Shown in pieces: positions 1 through 9,800 of a stretch of DNA of 64,000 bases. The position numbers and the translations under genes were made by a program. The notes beneath the pieces were generated by a model that saw only the letters and a list, made by a program, of their open reading frames with translations, was not told where the DNA came from and made no database searches. The stretch's first letter is position 1, and the number at the start of each line of letters is the position of its first letter. Source of the stretch: Allomyces arbusculus (Eukaryota; Blastocladiomycota; Blastocladiomycetes; Blastocladiales; Blastocladiaceae); the NCBI GenBank assembly GCA_027604705.1, contig JADHYV010000047.1, positions 112,891 through 176,890 on the forward strand. The letters are read 5' to 3'.

Positions 1-1583
1 GCACTCGGCGACGCAGGGCGCCGCGGGTATGTGCGCGGTTATAATTTCGCGTATCCCGGCGTGGTTCTGATCCGATCTCCCAACGCGTAGGCTGGCTCGA
101 ACTCGCCATGGGCCGCGTGGGCGTGCTTGGCGTGACACTCATGGCGATCCTGTCCGGGTTCGGTGCCGTCAATTCGCCTTACACGACCATGTCGTATTTC
201 ATGCGGTAGCGTTCTTGTGCGCGTCGCGAGTTTGAGAGGGCAAATCTGACACCATCGGTCGTGCAGGAAAGTGTCAGACGACGACATTGCCCTTGCCGAA
301 CGCAACTTCATGCACGCCATGGACATGCTGCTCAACAAGAAGAAGCGACTTGTGGCCGCGCAGGCCGCTGCGGGACAGGCGCAGCCGGTACGCACGCGGT
401 TCGGTGGAATGATGGTGCGCGGATGTGGAAACTGACGCGGGCCGACATCGATGCAGTCGAGGACGTCTGGGATTATTCGCCGCGTGCTGCATACGGTCTC
501 GGGGCGTAACGAAAGTCGGTGCGCTGTCTCGACGTTGCGCAACGCGTCCTTGGTGCCCGATGACTGATGTGTCCCGCGGGTGCTAGACTTGTCGCGGCTC
601 GCCTTGGAGATTGACAGCGAAGAGCAGTTCCTGCACCAGCAATTACTCGACATTGACGAGCTGCATCTCGAAAAAGTACGTTGTCCTGCCCACCGTCCCG
701 CGGCTCCACGGGACCGTTTATTGACTCCTCTGTAACACGTGGTAGGACCGACTCGTCTTCTCCAAGACGTGGAAAGGCCGGTACTGGAACGCGCTCGGCC
801 AATTCTTTTCCGTCTACTGCGTCTACAAGATTGTCATGTCGACCATCAACATTCTCTTCAACCGCGTCGGCAAAGTCGACCCGATCACGTACGCCCTGAC
901 GCTCGGCGCGCGATGGGTTGATCGCGACCTGGCCGTGGACGTCTGGGCGCAACAGCTCTCGTTTGTCTTTGTTGGGGTCCTGATTGTCGTGACGATCCGT
1001 GGCCTGCTGCTGCAAAGCCTGAAAGTATTTCGGCACTTTGCGGCCACGACGGTCGCGCCCGAGAGCATGGTTGTGTTCCTCGCCGAGGCCATGGGCATGT
1101 ACTTTTTGTCGACGGTGCTCATGATGCGCATGAACTTGCCTGCCGAGTACCGGTACGTACACTTTTCCCTTTCACCTTTCATCCCCCCCCCCCCCCAAAT
1201 CGACGTGTGCGTCTCCGACTCACGCCCTCCCCACCGCCCGAACGCGTAGCCACATCATCACGACCGTGCTCGCCAACATTGAATTCCACTTCTACCAGCG
1301 GTGGTTCGACGTGATTTTCTTAGTCTCGGCGCTCACGTCCGTCGCGCTCGTCTACCTGATGCACACGTCGGCGCTCATGACGACTACGGCGTGGGCAGGC
1401 AAGGACGCAGCGACGCGCGGGATAGCGCCGGGACCAGCGGGACCGCCGCTCGTTTCGGTCGGTGTCGATTCGCCGCCGCGGAATGCGCAACCGACGCGCG
1501 CGTGGGATTGGACGCCAGGTGGTGGTGGGGGAGGTGGGCGCGGCGGCGCGCCGAGTCCGTCAGCGCGGTATGGCACGCGGTAG
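1..1583 (+). CDS. Golgi pH regulator / GTG-type multipass membrane protein (5' truncated by window)
   Basis: Spliced exons 1-26, 91-205, 267-387, 457-505, 587-675, 746-1152 and 1250-1583 read as one frame that matches the C-terminal two-thirds of the GPHR/GTG (ABA_GPCR) family. Landmarks seen: [13 protein letters not shown] in the second exon, a charged KKKR stretch in the third, the segment FNRVGKVDP, the hydrophobic run around [12 protein letters not shown], and [10 protein letters not shown] followed across the last intron by HIITTV and [14 protein letters not shown], which is a family hallmark. GPHR proteins are multipass membrane proteins of the Golgi/ER, described as anion channels that acidify the lumen. 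The C-terminus (about 80 residues after the last membrane segment) is Gly/Pro/Ala rich and not conserved. The N-terminal exons lie before the window. The last intron carries a run of 14 C. Identification is strong; the function in this organism is inferred. Confidence 0.9.
1183..1196. repeat. Poly-C tract in last GPHR intron
   Basis: Fourteen consecutive C residues inside the intron 1153-1249, between the donor and the acceptor. It is one of several long G/C homopolymers in the window. Confidence 0.9.
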
Positions 1584-4300
1584 GGAGTCGTAGGTCAACG
1601 AGGATCCAATTCTTTCTGTTCTTTTTTTTGCGCAACGAAGTTCTGGGCAGTCGCGACTCTCGGAGGCCGCGGGATCACCGAAACCCTCCAAGGTGGCCAG
1701 GCCACATCGAGAATTTTGAACTCGGCAGGTCGTGGAACCTGGTCGTGGGGCCGCGCGACCGGCGGTGCGATCCGCATCAGGGCGGGACCTGGACCACGGG
1801 TTCTGGCCCACGTGTCCCGAGCGACCGCCAGAACGCAGCACCTTGCATCGCGCACAGCACAAAACGCGCGCGAAAACGCGGGATTGCATTGGCGCGTCCG
1901 AGCTCCGGCGGTGCACGAATCGGCGGTCGCCATGGACCGTGGCGATCCGCACGCATGCCAGACTTGTCCGTCTGGATTCGGCCGTTCTTGGTTGCCGCTC
2001 GTGCTTGCGCTTGCAATCGGTCGCGCTCCAAGTCGCGCTCGGCAGTGAACCGCGCCGCCAGCGTGCCGCTCAACTCACATCCAGCGCGACGACGTGGCCG
2101 CCGCACCGTTCCGTTCCGTTCTGGTTCGCGCCTACCGTCTTCTTCTCCGCCCCGCGCCCGTCAGAACCGCGGATGATTGGCGTGCACGCTCGCTGGTTTG
2201 TGCCACCACGTACGCCGCAGGGCGCCGCGCTGCACCAGTGCTCAGCGCACCAGCGTGCGAGCCCACCGCCACATTGTGCGTCGGGCGCGCACACCATCGC
2301 GATCCCTGCCGTGTCGTGTCACGTCGGTGTCGACCACCGATCGGCACGCGGCGGTATAAAGCGCGGTCGTGACCCGCCTCCCGGCTGGCGAGCGGTGTGC
2401 GGTGGGGGATCTCCCAACCGCTGCTCCTCGTCTCATCGTCTCGCTCGCGCGCTCGCCACCGATGCCATCCGCCCGCGCCCCGACCCGCCCGCGCGCGCGC
2501 GACCGACCGTGTGTGCGCGTGCGCCGTTGACCCCGCGCGGCCGCCATCGGGTTCCGGCCGAGGACTATTTGTGTGCGTATGGATGCTGCAGTCGCTTTGA
2601 TGGATGAAGCGCGCGCGCGACGTGACCCGCACCGATTGGGTGCGTGGTGGAGGGCGACGACCGTACGACGACCGCACGACGACCCGATCCCGGTGGTGGT
2701 ACGATGGATAGCGTGTTGGTGACCGACCGAGTGCATTTGTCCGCACGTGTAGGTGGTGCAGGCCGCCGCGCGCAGGTCGCGTCGCGGCGTCGCGTCGTAG
2801 CGTCGGTCAACGATTTTTGATCCTGCGGTGATATCCCGGCGCGGCCACATTATACGACGGCGGCATGAACTTCGCCACCGCTGCAGACCCCCACGCGGTC
2901 TCCCCCCCGACGGCGACCACCGCTCACGACCGTGCGTGAGTTCGCGTGTGTATGGACCTGGTGTCGCATCGCCGCTCGCCCACCCGCCCACCACCTCTAC
3001 CACACCACGCGTTGGGTCGGCCGGCAAAGCACTTCGCGCGCACACGGCCAGGTTACGACGTGGCGGCGGCTAGCTATCGTCAAATTTCAGGACGCCCGCG
3101 TTGTGTAGCGTCGGCTGCGTCTTGACGACCATCACGTTGCTGGTGCGCTGGAGCGAGGGTGTGCGACGCTCAGCGTGGCACGCGCTCGGTGCCGACCATG
3201 TCGTACAGTCCCTACCGCGCGTTGTCCGCCCGTTGTGTGTTCACTAGGAGCGTCCGATGTTGGCAAGCGGTGGCGCCATGAGATCCCGCGCGTCGTCGGC
3301 GCTTGAGGGCCAGAACAAGGCGCAGGACCGGTGCGTCACGCCGCACGGCAATCGGCCACGTCGTCCGCGCCCGCGCGGCGCGCTTGGGCATGGCTACGTT
3401 TTGATTGGTTTTCTTGGCCGAACAGCGCGAGACGTGGAGGATGAGCTCGCGACCGACAACGCCGTGCTCTCTCTTGTTGGCGGCCGGCGTGGAGAAGGCG
3501 CGGAGTCGGGTTCATGTGAGCCATGGCGGGTCGCGGCGCGTCGCGATCGGCGGAAGGGGCGACCGGCGAGATGGTGGCATGTCGCCACGGCGCGTTTTCT
3601 GTGCCACGGCGGGGCCGGGCGCTGGACGGCGCCCTTGGAAGATCGGAAGAGGTGGTGCGCCGGCGCATCAGCGTCGTGCAGAATGCATGGCGCGTCGCGC
3701 ACGAGGGCAAGCGAGCTTGGCTTCAGCCGCGCGCCCCGCACAAGGCGATCACCTCTGCCGCGGAACGCAGCTGCGCAGCGTCCGCATGAGAGAGAGCTTG
3801 CCAGCCAGCGAGAGAGCGCGCGCCGTGGCACTCGCGAGCGAGCCCGCGCCATTCGGACGGGGGCGAGAGCCAGGAGCGGACGTCGCGTACCAGCCGGGGC
3901 GAGGGCGCAAGGAGCGGACGTCGCGCGCCGGCCGGGCCGTGCCCCGCGCGCGGCGGGCGAGGCGAGGCGAGCGCGGAGGACGGCAGGGAGACTTGGGCGG
4001 CGACTCCGGTTCGACGAGCGGCCGTGGGCGTGCGCTTGCGCTTGCGCTTGCGTGTGCGCGCGCTGCTCGGGCCTCTCTCGCTTTCCATCGGCCCGCACGC
4101 CCGCCCACGCTATAAAACGCGCGCTCCCCCCTTCCCAGCCCAATCCAACGCACCACACCACCCCCGCTTTGCTCGACCTCGCCTTGCTTGCCCTCGCTTC
4201 GCTCGCTTGCTCGCCTCCTTCGCACCAACCCGTCCGCTCCAAGTGCACCGCCACCAACCACCCCCGCCCAAACCCGTCCATCGCCTCGTCAACCTCCACA
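1584..4300. other. Long intergenic region, no supported gene
   Basis: About 2.7 kb of very GC-rich DNA. Several open frames cross it on both strands, but they are Arg/Ala/Pro strings with no domain, no signal and no plausible splice pattern. A TATA-like sequence at 2355-2360 has no convincing coding frame behind it. The last 200 bases are the promoter and leader of the gene at 4301, with C-rich pyrimidine-biased sequence after the TATA box. Confidence 0.6.
4111..4117 (+). promoter_or_regulatory. TATA box for the 4301 gene
   Basis: TATAAAA, 190 bases before the ATG at 4301, followed by a C-rich leader. The spacing is longer than for the other TATA-driven genes here but the leader contains no upstream ATG that I would prefer. 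Confidence 0.5.
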
Positions 4301-4969
4301 ATGCGCATTCTCCGCCAACCACGCCCGCTGCCGTCCGCCGACGCGTCCACCGACCCGTTCGACCTGTGGCTCGCCGACCCCCTCGCCGCATCCCGCGCAT
4401 TCGCGCGCACCGAGTTCCCCGCCGCGCCGGCACCACCCGCGACCTGTCTCGCGCCGTCGCCGCTCGACTCGGCGGCTGCACCCATGCTCCTCGCCGCGCC
4501 GCTGCGGCCCGCGCCGCCACGGGCAGCGCCCGCAGCACTGCCGGAACCATTGCCGACGATCCCCGTCTCGCTGCCCGCACCGTCCGCCGCTGAGACCGCC
4601 GCGTGCGCGCCGCTTCCAGCCTGGCCCGCGTGCGACGATCACGGGCTGATGGTCGCTCCCGTGCCGTGGCTCACGGCGCACTTGCCCATGTGCGCGTCGT
4701 GGCCCGTCGCCGCGGCCGCCGCCGAGCAAGTCGATCGCGATGCAATGGACGTGGATGCCGAGAACGAGGATGATGACGACGACGAGGATGACGACGCAGT
4801 TCCGCGCGTCCGCTGTGCGCGAGTGCGGCTCCCGACGCCGCCGCCGCTGCACGTCGCGTGCCGCGCACCAAGTCCAGTTGCAGCCGCCGCCACCGCCGCT
4901 GAGCGCAAGGACACGCCGGGACGGCGGCGCCGGATGCGCGTGCCGCCGACGGCGCCGTCGACGCCGTGA
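4301..4969 (+). CDS. Ala/Pro-rich acidic protein of unknown function
   Basis: 222 residues in one exon. I do not recognise it. The N-terminal half is Ala/Pro rich; residues around 145-165 form an acidic block (MDVDAENEDDDDDEDDD), and the C-terminus ends in a basic cluster (GRRRRMRVPP) that could act as a nuclear localisation signal. The frame stays open upstream to 3257, but a TATA box at 4111 and the first ATG after it favour 4301 as the start. The composition would fit a nuclear regulatory or scaffold protein, which is only inference. No folded domain is visible and the gene could be misannotated GC-rich noise, although the acidic block and the TATA box argue for a real gene. Confidence 0.45.
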   Translation: MRILRQPRPLPSADASTDPFDLWLADPLAASRAFARTEFPAAPAPPATCLAPSPLDSAAAPMLLAAPLRPAPPRAAPAALPEPLPTIPVSLPAPSAAETAACAPLPAWPACDDHGLMVAPVPWLTAHLPMCASWPVAAAAAEQVDRDAMDVDAENEDDDDDEDDDAVPRVRCARVRLPTPPPLHVACRAPSPVAAAATAAERKDTPGRRRRMRVPPTAPSTP

Positions 4970-5622
4970 TCTTCGTCGGCCGAACGAACCGCAAGGCTTT
5001 GGATACCCGCGCTCGACCTGGACCGCGACGGCACCGTCGCCGTCACACGTTCCTTTCTTGATTCTTTTCCTTCTTTCGTTGACATTTGGGGGATTGGGGA
5101 CGCGCTTACGGGAGCTGGAAGAGGACACACATGAATCATAAAAACTCGTTGGCTCGCAACAACCACACGAGATCTTGGCACTCGTTGCTCTCTAAGTTCC
5201 ATGGGTGGACTGCGCCGTCGCCGCGCCGCACCGCCATCCCCCATTGTTGTCAAATCAGTGTGCTCCAGCACGCCGGCTCCCGGTGGGACCTGGACTGAGG
5301 GCAACAGCGGTGGGCAGGGACGATTGGAGCGCGAGGACACACGGTTGGTCAATGGCGGAACACTGCCCGGTTACACAGGGTCAATCGCCGCCACCATCAC
5401 CGCCCGCGCTCGTCGCACGCCGTGGCGTGGATCGGTGTGCTGGCACGCGGACGGTCGGTGTGCCGCTGTGATCCATCGTCCCGGGTGCGGCGCACCGCAG
5501 GTGTGTCGTGCGCCAGGCGCGCGAGCGGACTTTAGTTGCAATGGTTGGTGAGGACGAGCAAATCAAACTTTGGAGGACAATCTATTCATTCATTCCCTTC
5601 CCGCTCGCTCACGGCGCGAAAT
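4970..5622. other. Intergenic region between convergent genes
   Basis: 3' flanks of the 4301 gene and of the exonuclease gene on the other strand. Small open frames exist but none is supported. Confidence 0.6.
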
Positions 5623-8310
5623 CTATTCTATCTCGCCCGCGCCCACGGCGTGTGATACCGGCCCAACGCGCCGAAACACGACGTGGCCATCGTCACGCAC
5701 TTCCCGCGCGACTTCCCCACGCTCCTCCAACATCGTCAGCGCGTCATGTACCGCCCTCGCGCGCGCAATCGGCGACGGGTCCCCTTCCACCGCGCGCCGC
5801 AGCGCCGGCGCGGACCCAAACACTTCGCGCGCCCACAACCCATCCGCCGTGACCCCGTCGAGATGCCGCGCAAGCACGCCCGCGTATCGCTCAATTGCGT
5901 GCGTCGCCGGTACTGGAACTGGCACGGTCCCGTCCCACGCGACGCCCACGATCTTGCCGCCGCCGAGCGCGTCGAGCAGGGCGTGCGCGGCGCCGACCGA
6001 CCGCGAGTGTGGGAACACGGCGGCGAGGACGCGCACGAGCGGGGCGCGCCGGATGGGCGTGGAGAGGGTGATGGTGTGGTTGAGTTGCGACCAGAAGTGG
6101 GGGTCGACGAGCAGGTTTGGGTCGGCGTGCGAATGCGCCGAGAGGTACGCAAATTCGCCGAGGAATTGCCGTGCGGCGTCGAGGACGTCGGGCGGGAACG
6201 TGCGCCGTGGGGACCGGCGCGACGGGGAGGGTGCCGGCGAGGAAGGTGTGGTCGGTGTGGGCGGCGTCGAACGTGACGGTGACGGCGTGTTCGCTTCCGG
6301 GTGTTGCTGTTGCTGCGGTTTCGGCACGGCGGGTAAGTCGTCGTCAGACAGATCGTCGTCCGGGTTCTGTTCGAGAAACTCGGCCGCCGACAAGATTTTC
6401 CTCGGCGCTGCGGGACTCAGCTCGTCCAAAGCCGATGACGGCGCCGGTGATGGTGACGACGACGTCGGAGTCTCGCCGCGCCCCTCCATCTCCTTGCGCT
6501 CTTTCTTGGCCTTGGCTTTACGCATCCGGCGCCCGTGCTCTTCGGCATCTGCGCCCGTCTGCTCAACCACGCACCGCTGCACGTCCTCGACCCCTTCGTC
6601 CCCCAGCGCCGCAATCCACACACGGGCCACCCGCCTTGCATCCCGCGCCGCGTACACCGCGAGTTTCGGATAATGGTCCGCGATGTACCGCACCATTTCC
6701 TCCCTCGTCGGCACGTGCCCCGGAATCCGCGGCAGACCGTCCGCCAACACCCCCGCCAAATCCGGCGGCACCTCCATCCCCTCCTTCTCCTCCTCCAATT
6801 TCACGGGCGGCGCGTCCGGCGCCCAGGGGCACACGTGCACGATCCGCGCGACCCCCCGCCCGCCCCTCCGCCCGGGCTCGTTACGCACCAGCACGTGCCC
6901 CGTGGACACCAAGTGCGCCAGACTCGCCGTGACCACTGCGGCGCGATCGGCCACCCGCACCAGCTTCGCCGCGGCAATTCGCTTCGTCGCGTCACGGACC
7001 GCCACCGCGCGGTGGTGCGCGGCGCCCGCGACGTGCAAGAGCGCGCGGTGCACGCTCATCGGCGCGGCGCCATGTGGGATGCGCCGGAACGGCGGGCGGT
7101 ACCGGCGATTCACCCTCACGCGCGGCGCGAGAACCGGGGTCGGGAGAATGGCGGGTAAGGCGGACGGCGGCGCGTGCGGCCAGAGCGAAACGCCGACGTG
7201 GTGGCTCGCGAGCGCGTCGAGCGCCGCGTACTGCATGGTTGCAACCGGCCAGGTCCGTGGTGCCGCGTCCCACGGGGAGAATATCAGGGATTTGCATTTC
7301 CACCCGACACGCAGATATGGGTAGGTGCCCGTCGTCGGGCACACAAGGTGCCGCGCGTGCGATTCGGTGAAGAGGTGCGGCGGCGGGCGCGAGGAGGTGT
7401 GCGCCGGCGGGCAGAATGGGCACACGCCGCTGTCGGCAGTGGGTGGTGGTGGTGGTGGGGCCGGGTCGGATTGGTCATCGTCGTCGTCAGTGTCAGTGTC
7501 AGGCGTATCGGCGTCGAGCATGTTCGTGAACCGGAACACCAGGTCCTCGATCCCGCTGGCGACGTTCCAAGGCCGTACGACCGTCGCCACGTCGACGACG
7601 TGCCGTGGGACCAATGCCCAGTGCGCCATGGGCGCCGCATCCTCGGCAATCCCGACACCCGCAAAGACCACATCGTTGCGTTCCGTGAGCAGATGGCGCA
7701 ATGCGGGGGAGACGGTCGGCGCGTCGTGGAAGAACAGGTGGAATATCGGCACGATCAGCACGCGCGAACGGGTCGCAAGTTGCAGAGTTGAGGGGGCCGT
7801 GCGCGGGATCCCGTCGGGCAGGACGGGCGCGTCTTTGCGCGCCGTGTCGGTCTCAGTGTCGAGACCGAGTAGGTAGATGGGGGTCGTGGATGCAGGGGCC
7901 GCAGGTGGAGCAGTCGGGTCGAGGCCGAGGGAGGCACAGGTTTGCGCCCACGCCGAGGCACGCGCTGCGTCGTCGGCGAAATTTTCGTCTTTGGGCCACT
8001 GATGAGCGTCGAGGTCATCATCAGCCGCTGGCGTTACAGTTCGTGGCGGCGTCTCGTCCAGCGTAAGAGCGTCGAGGGAAGCGGACGCCCCGTCAAGCTC
8101 GTCGCTTGCATCGCCAGCGTCGCCATCCACGACTTGATTGGAGAGCTGCGTCGGTTCCTCGCTCAGGTCCAGGGCTACGGCGTCCTCGAGCAACCACGGG
8201 ATCAATTCGTCGACTTCGGCCCACGATTCAGCGATGCGCGCCTCGGCAAACAGCCGCAGATCCGGGCGGTCGGGCACAAGCAAGTTGACGGGCGGGAAGA
8301 ACAGGCGCAT
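5623..8310 (-). CDS. DEDD-family 3'-5' exonuclease domain protein (WRN/EXD1-like)
   Basis: Single exon, 895 residues. Residues 148-154 hold LGLDTET, the Exo I motif with catalytic D151 and E153. VVFAGVGIAEDAAP is a good Exo II, and MQYAALDALAS is the Exo III motif YAAxDAxAS. The order and spacing are those of the RNase D/WRN-exo/Egalitarian class, which degrades DNA or RNA from the 3' end. A long variable insert rich in Asp and Pro, with the pair CPFCPP, separates Exo II from Exo III. After the domain come about 500 further residues, including a basic/acidic stretch (KAKAKKERKEMEGRGE), a short poly-Gln and a folded-looking C-terminus (LLDALGGGKIVGVAWDGT). Substrate and partners cannot be told. 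The gene is divergent from the DnaJ gene, with about 380 bases shared as promoter. Confidence 0.75.
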   Translation of the reverse strand: MRLFFPPVNLLVPDRPDLRLFAEARIAESWAEVDELIPWLLEDAVALDLSEEPTQLSNQVVDGDAGDASDELDGASASLDALTLDETPPRTVTPAADDDLDAHQWPKDENFADDAARASAWAQTCASLGLDPTAPPAAPASTTPIYLLGLDTETDTARKDAPVLPDGIPRTAPSTLQLATRSRVLIVPIFHLFFHDAPTVSPALRHLLTERNDVVFAGVGIAEDAAPMAHWALVPRHVVDVATVVRPWNVASGIEDLVFRFTNMLDADTPDTDTDDDDDQSDPAPPPPPPTADSGVCPFCPPAHTSSRPPPHLFTESHARHLVCPTTGTYPYLRVGWKCKSLIFSPWDAAPRTWPVATMQYAALDALASHHVGVSLWPHAPPSALPAILPTPVLAPRVRVNRRYRPPFRRIPHGAAPMSVHRALLHVAGAAHHRAVAVRDATKRIAAAKLVRVADRAAVVTASLAHLVSTGHVLVRNEPGRRGGRGVARIVHVCPWAPDAPPVKLEEEKEGMEVPPDLAGVLADGLPRIPGHVPTREEMVRYIADHYPKLAVYAARDARRVARVWIAALGDEGVEDVQRCVVEQTGADAEEHGRRMRKAKAKKERKEMEGRGETPTSSSPSPAPSSALDELSPAAPRKILSAAEFLEQNPDDDLSDDDLPAVPKPQQQQHPEANTPSPSRSTPPTPTTPSSPAPSPSRRSPRRTFPPDVLDAARQFLGEFAYLSAHSHADPNLLVDPHFWSQLNHTITLSTPIRRAPLVRVLAAVFPHSRSVGAAHALLDALGGGKIVGVAWDGTVPVPVPATHAIERYAGVLARHLDGVTADGLWAREVFGSAPALRRAVEGDPSPIARARAVHDALTMLEERGEVAREVRDDGHVVFRRVGPVSHAVGAGEIE

Positions 8311-8694
8311 CGTGGTGTGCGCGTTGAGTGCGGTTACTTGCAGCTATGTTGGTGTCGTCGTCGTCGTGCTGTCGTTGTGGCTGGCGCCGTCGTCACCGTC
8401 GCCACTCAAAGAACGGGGCTGAGAGATGAGGTGATGGTGGTGCACGTGTGGGTGACGCGAATGCGCCTCGTCTGTGACGCAACGCGCCTTCATCGATCCT
8501 GCATTTCGATCGCTGCAAACGAACACCTGTTCTGCTTAACATTGTTGATCTCTGCGCACTTGCTGCAACGACGGCAGTGAGCGCCGTGTATTCGTGCCCG
8601 GCGCCCCTGCAGTGCCTGTTACCGGCCGCAACGCGCTGTTTCGCTGTTTACCGCGTCCATCCCCTGTGCAAACACCAGCAATCTACCCATCACG
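8311..8694. other. Divergent promoter region, exonuclease / DnaJ genes
   Basis: 384 bases between two divergent start codons. No TATA box or other motif that I can name. Confidence 0.5.
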
Positions 8695-9531
8695 ATGTTT
8701 GCACGCGGCCTCCATTCAGCTGCGCGCCGGAGCGCAGCCGTGCCCACGATGAATCCAGCTATTCGGCGGCTCTCTATCTTCTCCACCGTGCCGAATATTG
8801 GCCCCGCGACCACAAGGGCTGCCATGAGCGCATCGAGGCGTGCCATGACGACGGCCAGTTTCTACGACGTGCTCGAAGTCACGCCCGCGGCCGACAAGCG
8901 CAAGATCAAGGCCTCCTACTACCGTCTGTCCAAGCTCCAGTTGCGTGGGTTTATTGCGTGATAACGGGGTTGATGGCAAGAGAGCGCACACGACTGACCT
9001 GATACCCACTTTGCATGAATCGATGTCGTGACTGTAGTCATCCGTACGAACTGCTTCAACCAGTCCCTCCAGCTCTTTCCATCCGGCTCATCTCCCAAGC
9101 GGTGTAGGGACGTGAACGCGTCGCCCGAAGCAAAAGCCAAGTTCCTCGCGCTCTCCGAGGCCTACGAGACGCTCGGCAACGACCACAAGCGGCGCGAGTA
9201 CGATCGCACGCGGTTACGGCGCTCGACGAGCAATTTGCGGCACACGCCGCGCAATTCGGCGCGCAACTCAGTGCGCGAGCGCAAGTACGGCGTGCACGAA
9301 GCTGCGGCGCGGTCGTCCAAGCACTACAACCACGACGCGCACCAGCGCGGGCATTATGGCATGGGCGAGTCGAAAGGGTCGGCATGGCACCAGGACCGCA
9401 TGGAGCGCAAACGGCAGGAAGAGTACGACGCGTGGCAGGCCGAGCTGGAAAAGGGCCGCGCGCATACGAAGGAATCGTGGGTGCTGGGGATCGGGCTGTC
9501 GCTGCTCGCGCTGTTTGCCGCGTTCCGGTGA
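8695..9531 (+). CDS. Mitochondrial-type J-domain protein with C-terminal membrane anchor
   Basis: Exons 8695-8939, 9038-9043 and 9108-9531 give 224 residues. The N-terminus (MFARGLHSAARRSAAV) is basic and lacks acids, like a mitochondrial presequence; a second Met at 8824 could start a shorter form. The J domain reads FYDVLEVTPAADKRKIKASY and continues across the introns as KLHHPDVNASPEAKAKF, then SEAYETLGNDHKRREYD. The HPD motif that stimulates Hsp70 ATPase only appears if the 6-nt exon TCATCC (9038-9043) is included. The C-terminus ends in a hydrophobic segment (WVLGIGLSLLALFAAF), a probable tail anchor. The layout resembles small membrane-bound DNAJC4-like proteins. It is likely a co-chaperone recruiting Hsp70 to a membrane; the exact compartment is inferred. 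Confidence 0.8.
9038..9043 (+). other. 6-nt microexon of the J-domain gene
   Basis: TCATCC flanked by AG on the left (9036-9037) and GTACGA on the right. Joining CTCCA (ending 8939), TCATCC and GGACGTG (from 9108) gives Leu-His-His-Pro-Asp-Val. Direct joining of the outer exons keeps frame but drops the His-Pro and leaves no HPD. Confidence 0.7.
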
Positions 9532-9800
9532 GCGACCGGGACAGGGTGGAGAGGGTGCGCGTTGAAATCTCGGCCAGGATCGAATACAAGAAGTTGCGTT
9601 GCTGTCGATGCGCAAGGGAGCGACGGACTGGAGCAACAGCGGTCCAGTTTGGCCCAGCTCCATGTGTCCGAGCGGTGTCCATTGCTTCCACCCCCACCAC
9701 CATCGCCAGCCACGTCGCGGTCCCCACTCCGTGCCCGCACGACCGGCTCGCCCAATCGCCTCCTCGAGCGTGCCAACTTGGCGCATTGAGTTCGCCGGCC

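Noticed and set aside
1301-2607. Two 291-codon plus-strand frames downstream of GPHR
   Set aside because: Arg/Ala/Pro-rich, one overlaps the true GPHR last exon in another frame, and neither has a domain or promoter.
3257-4969. A 570-codon open frame ending with the 4301 gene
   Set aside because: The first 348 codons are Arg/Ala/Gly strings with no domain, and a TATA box lies inside this part. GC-rich DNA keeps several frames open by chance, so I start the gene at 4301.
8695-9531. J-domain gene as a pseudogene lacking HPD
   Set aside because: Direct joining of the two obvious exons loses the His-Pro of HPD, but the 6-nt exon TCATCC with proper splice borders restores it exactly.
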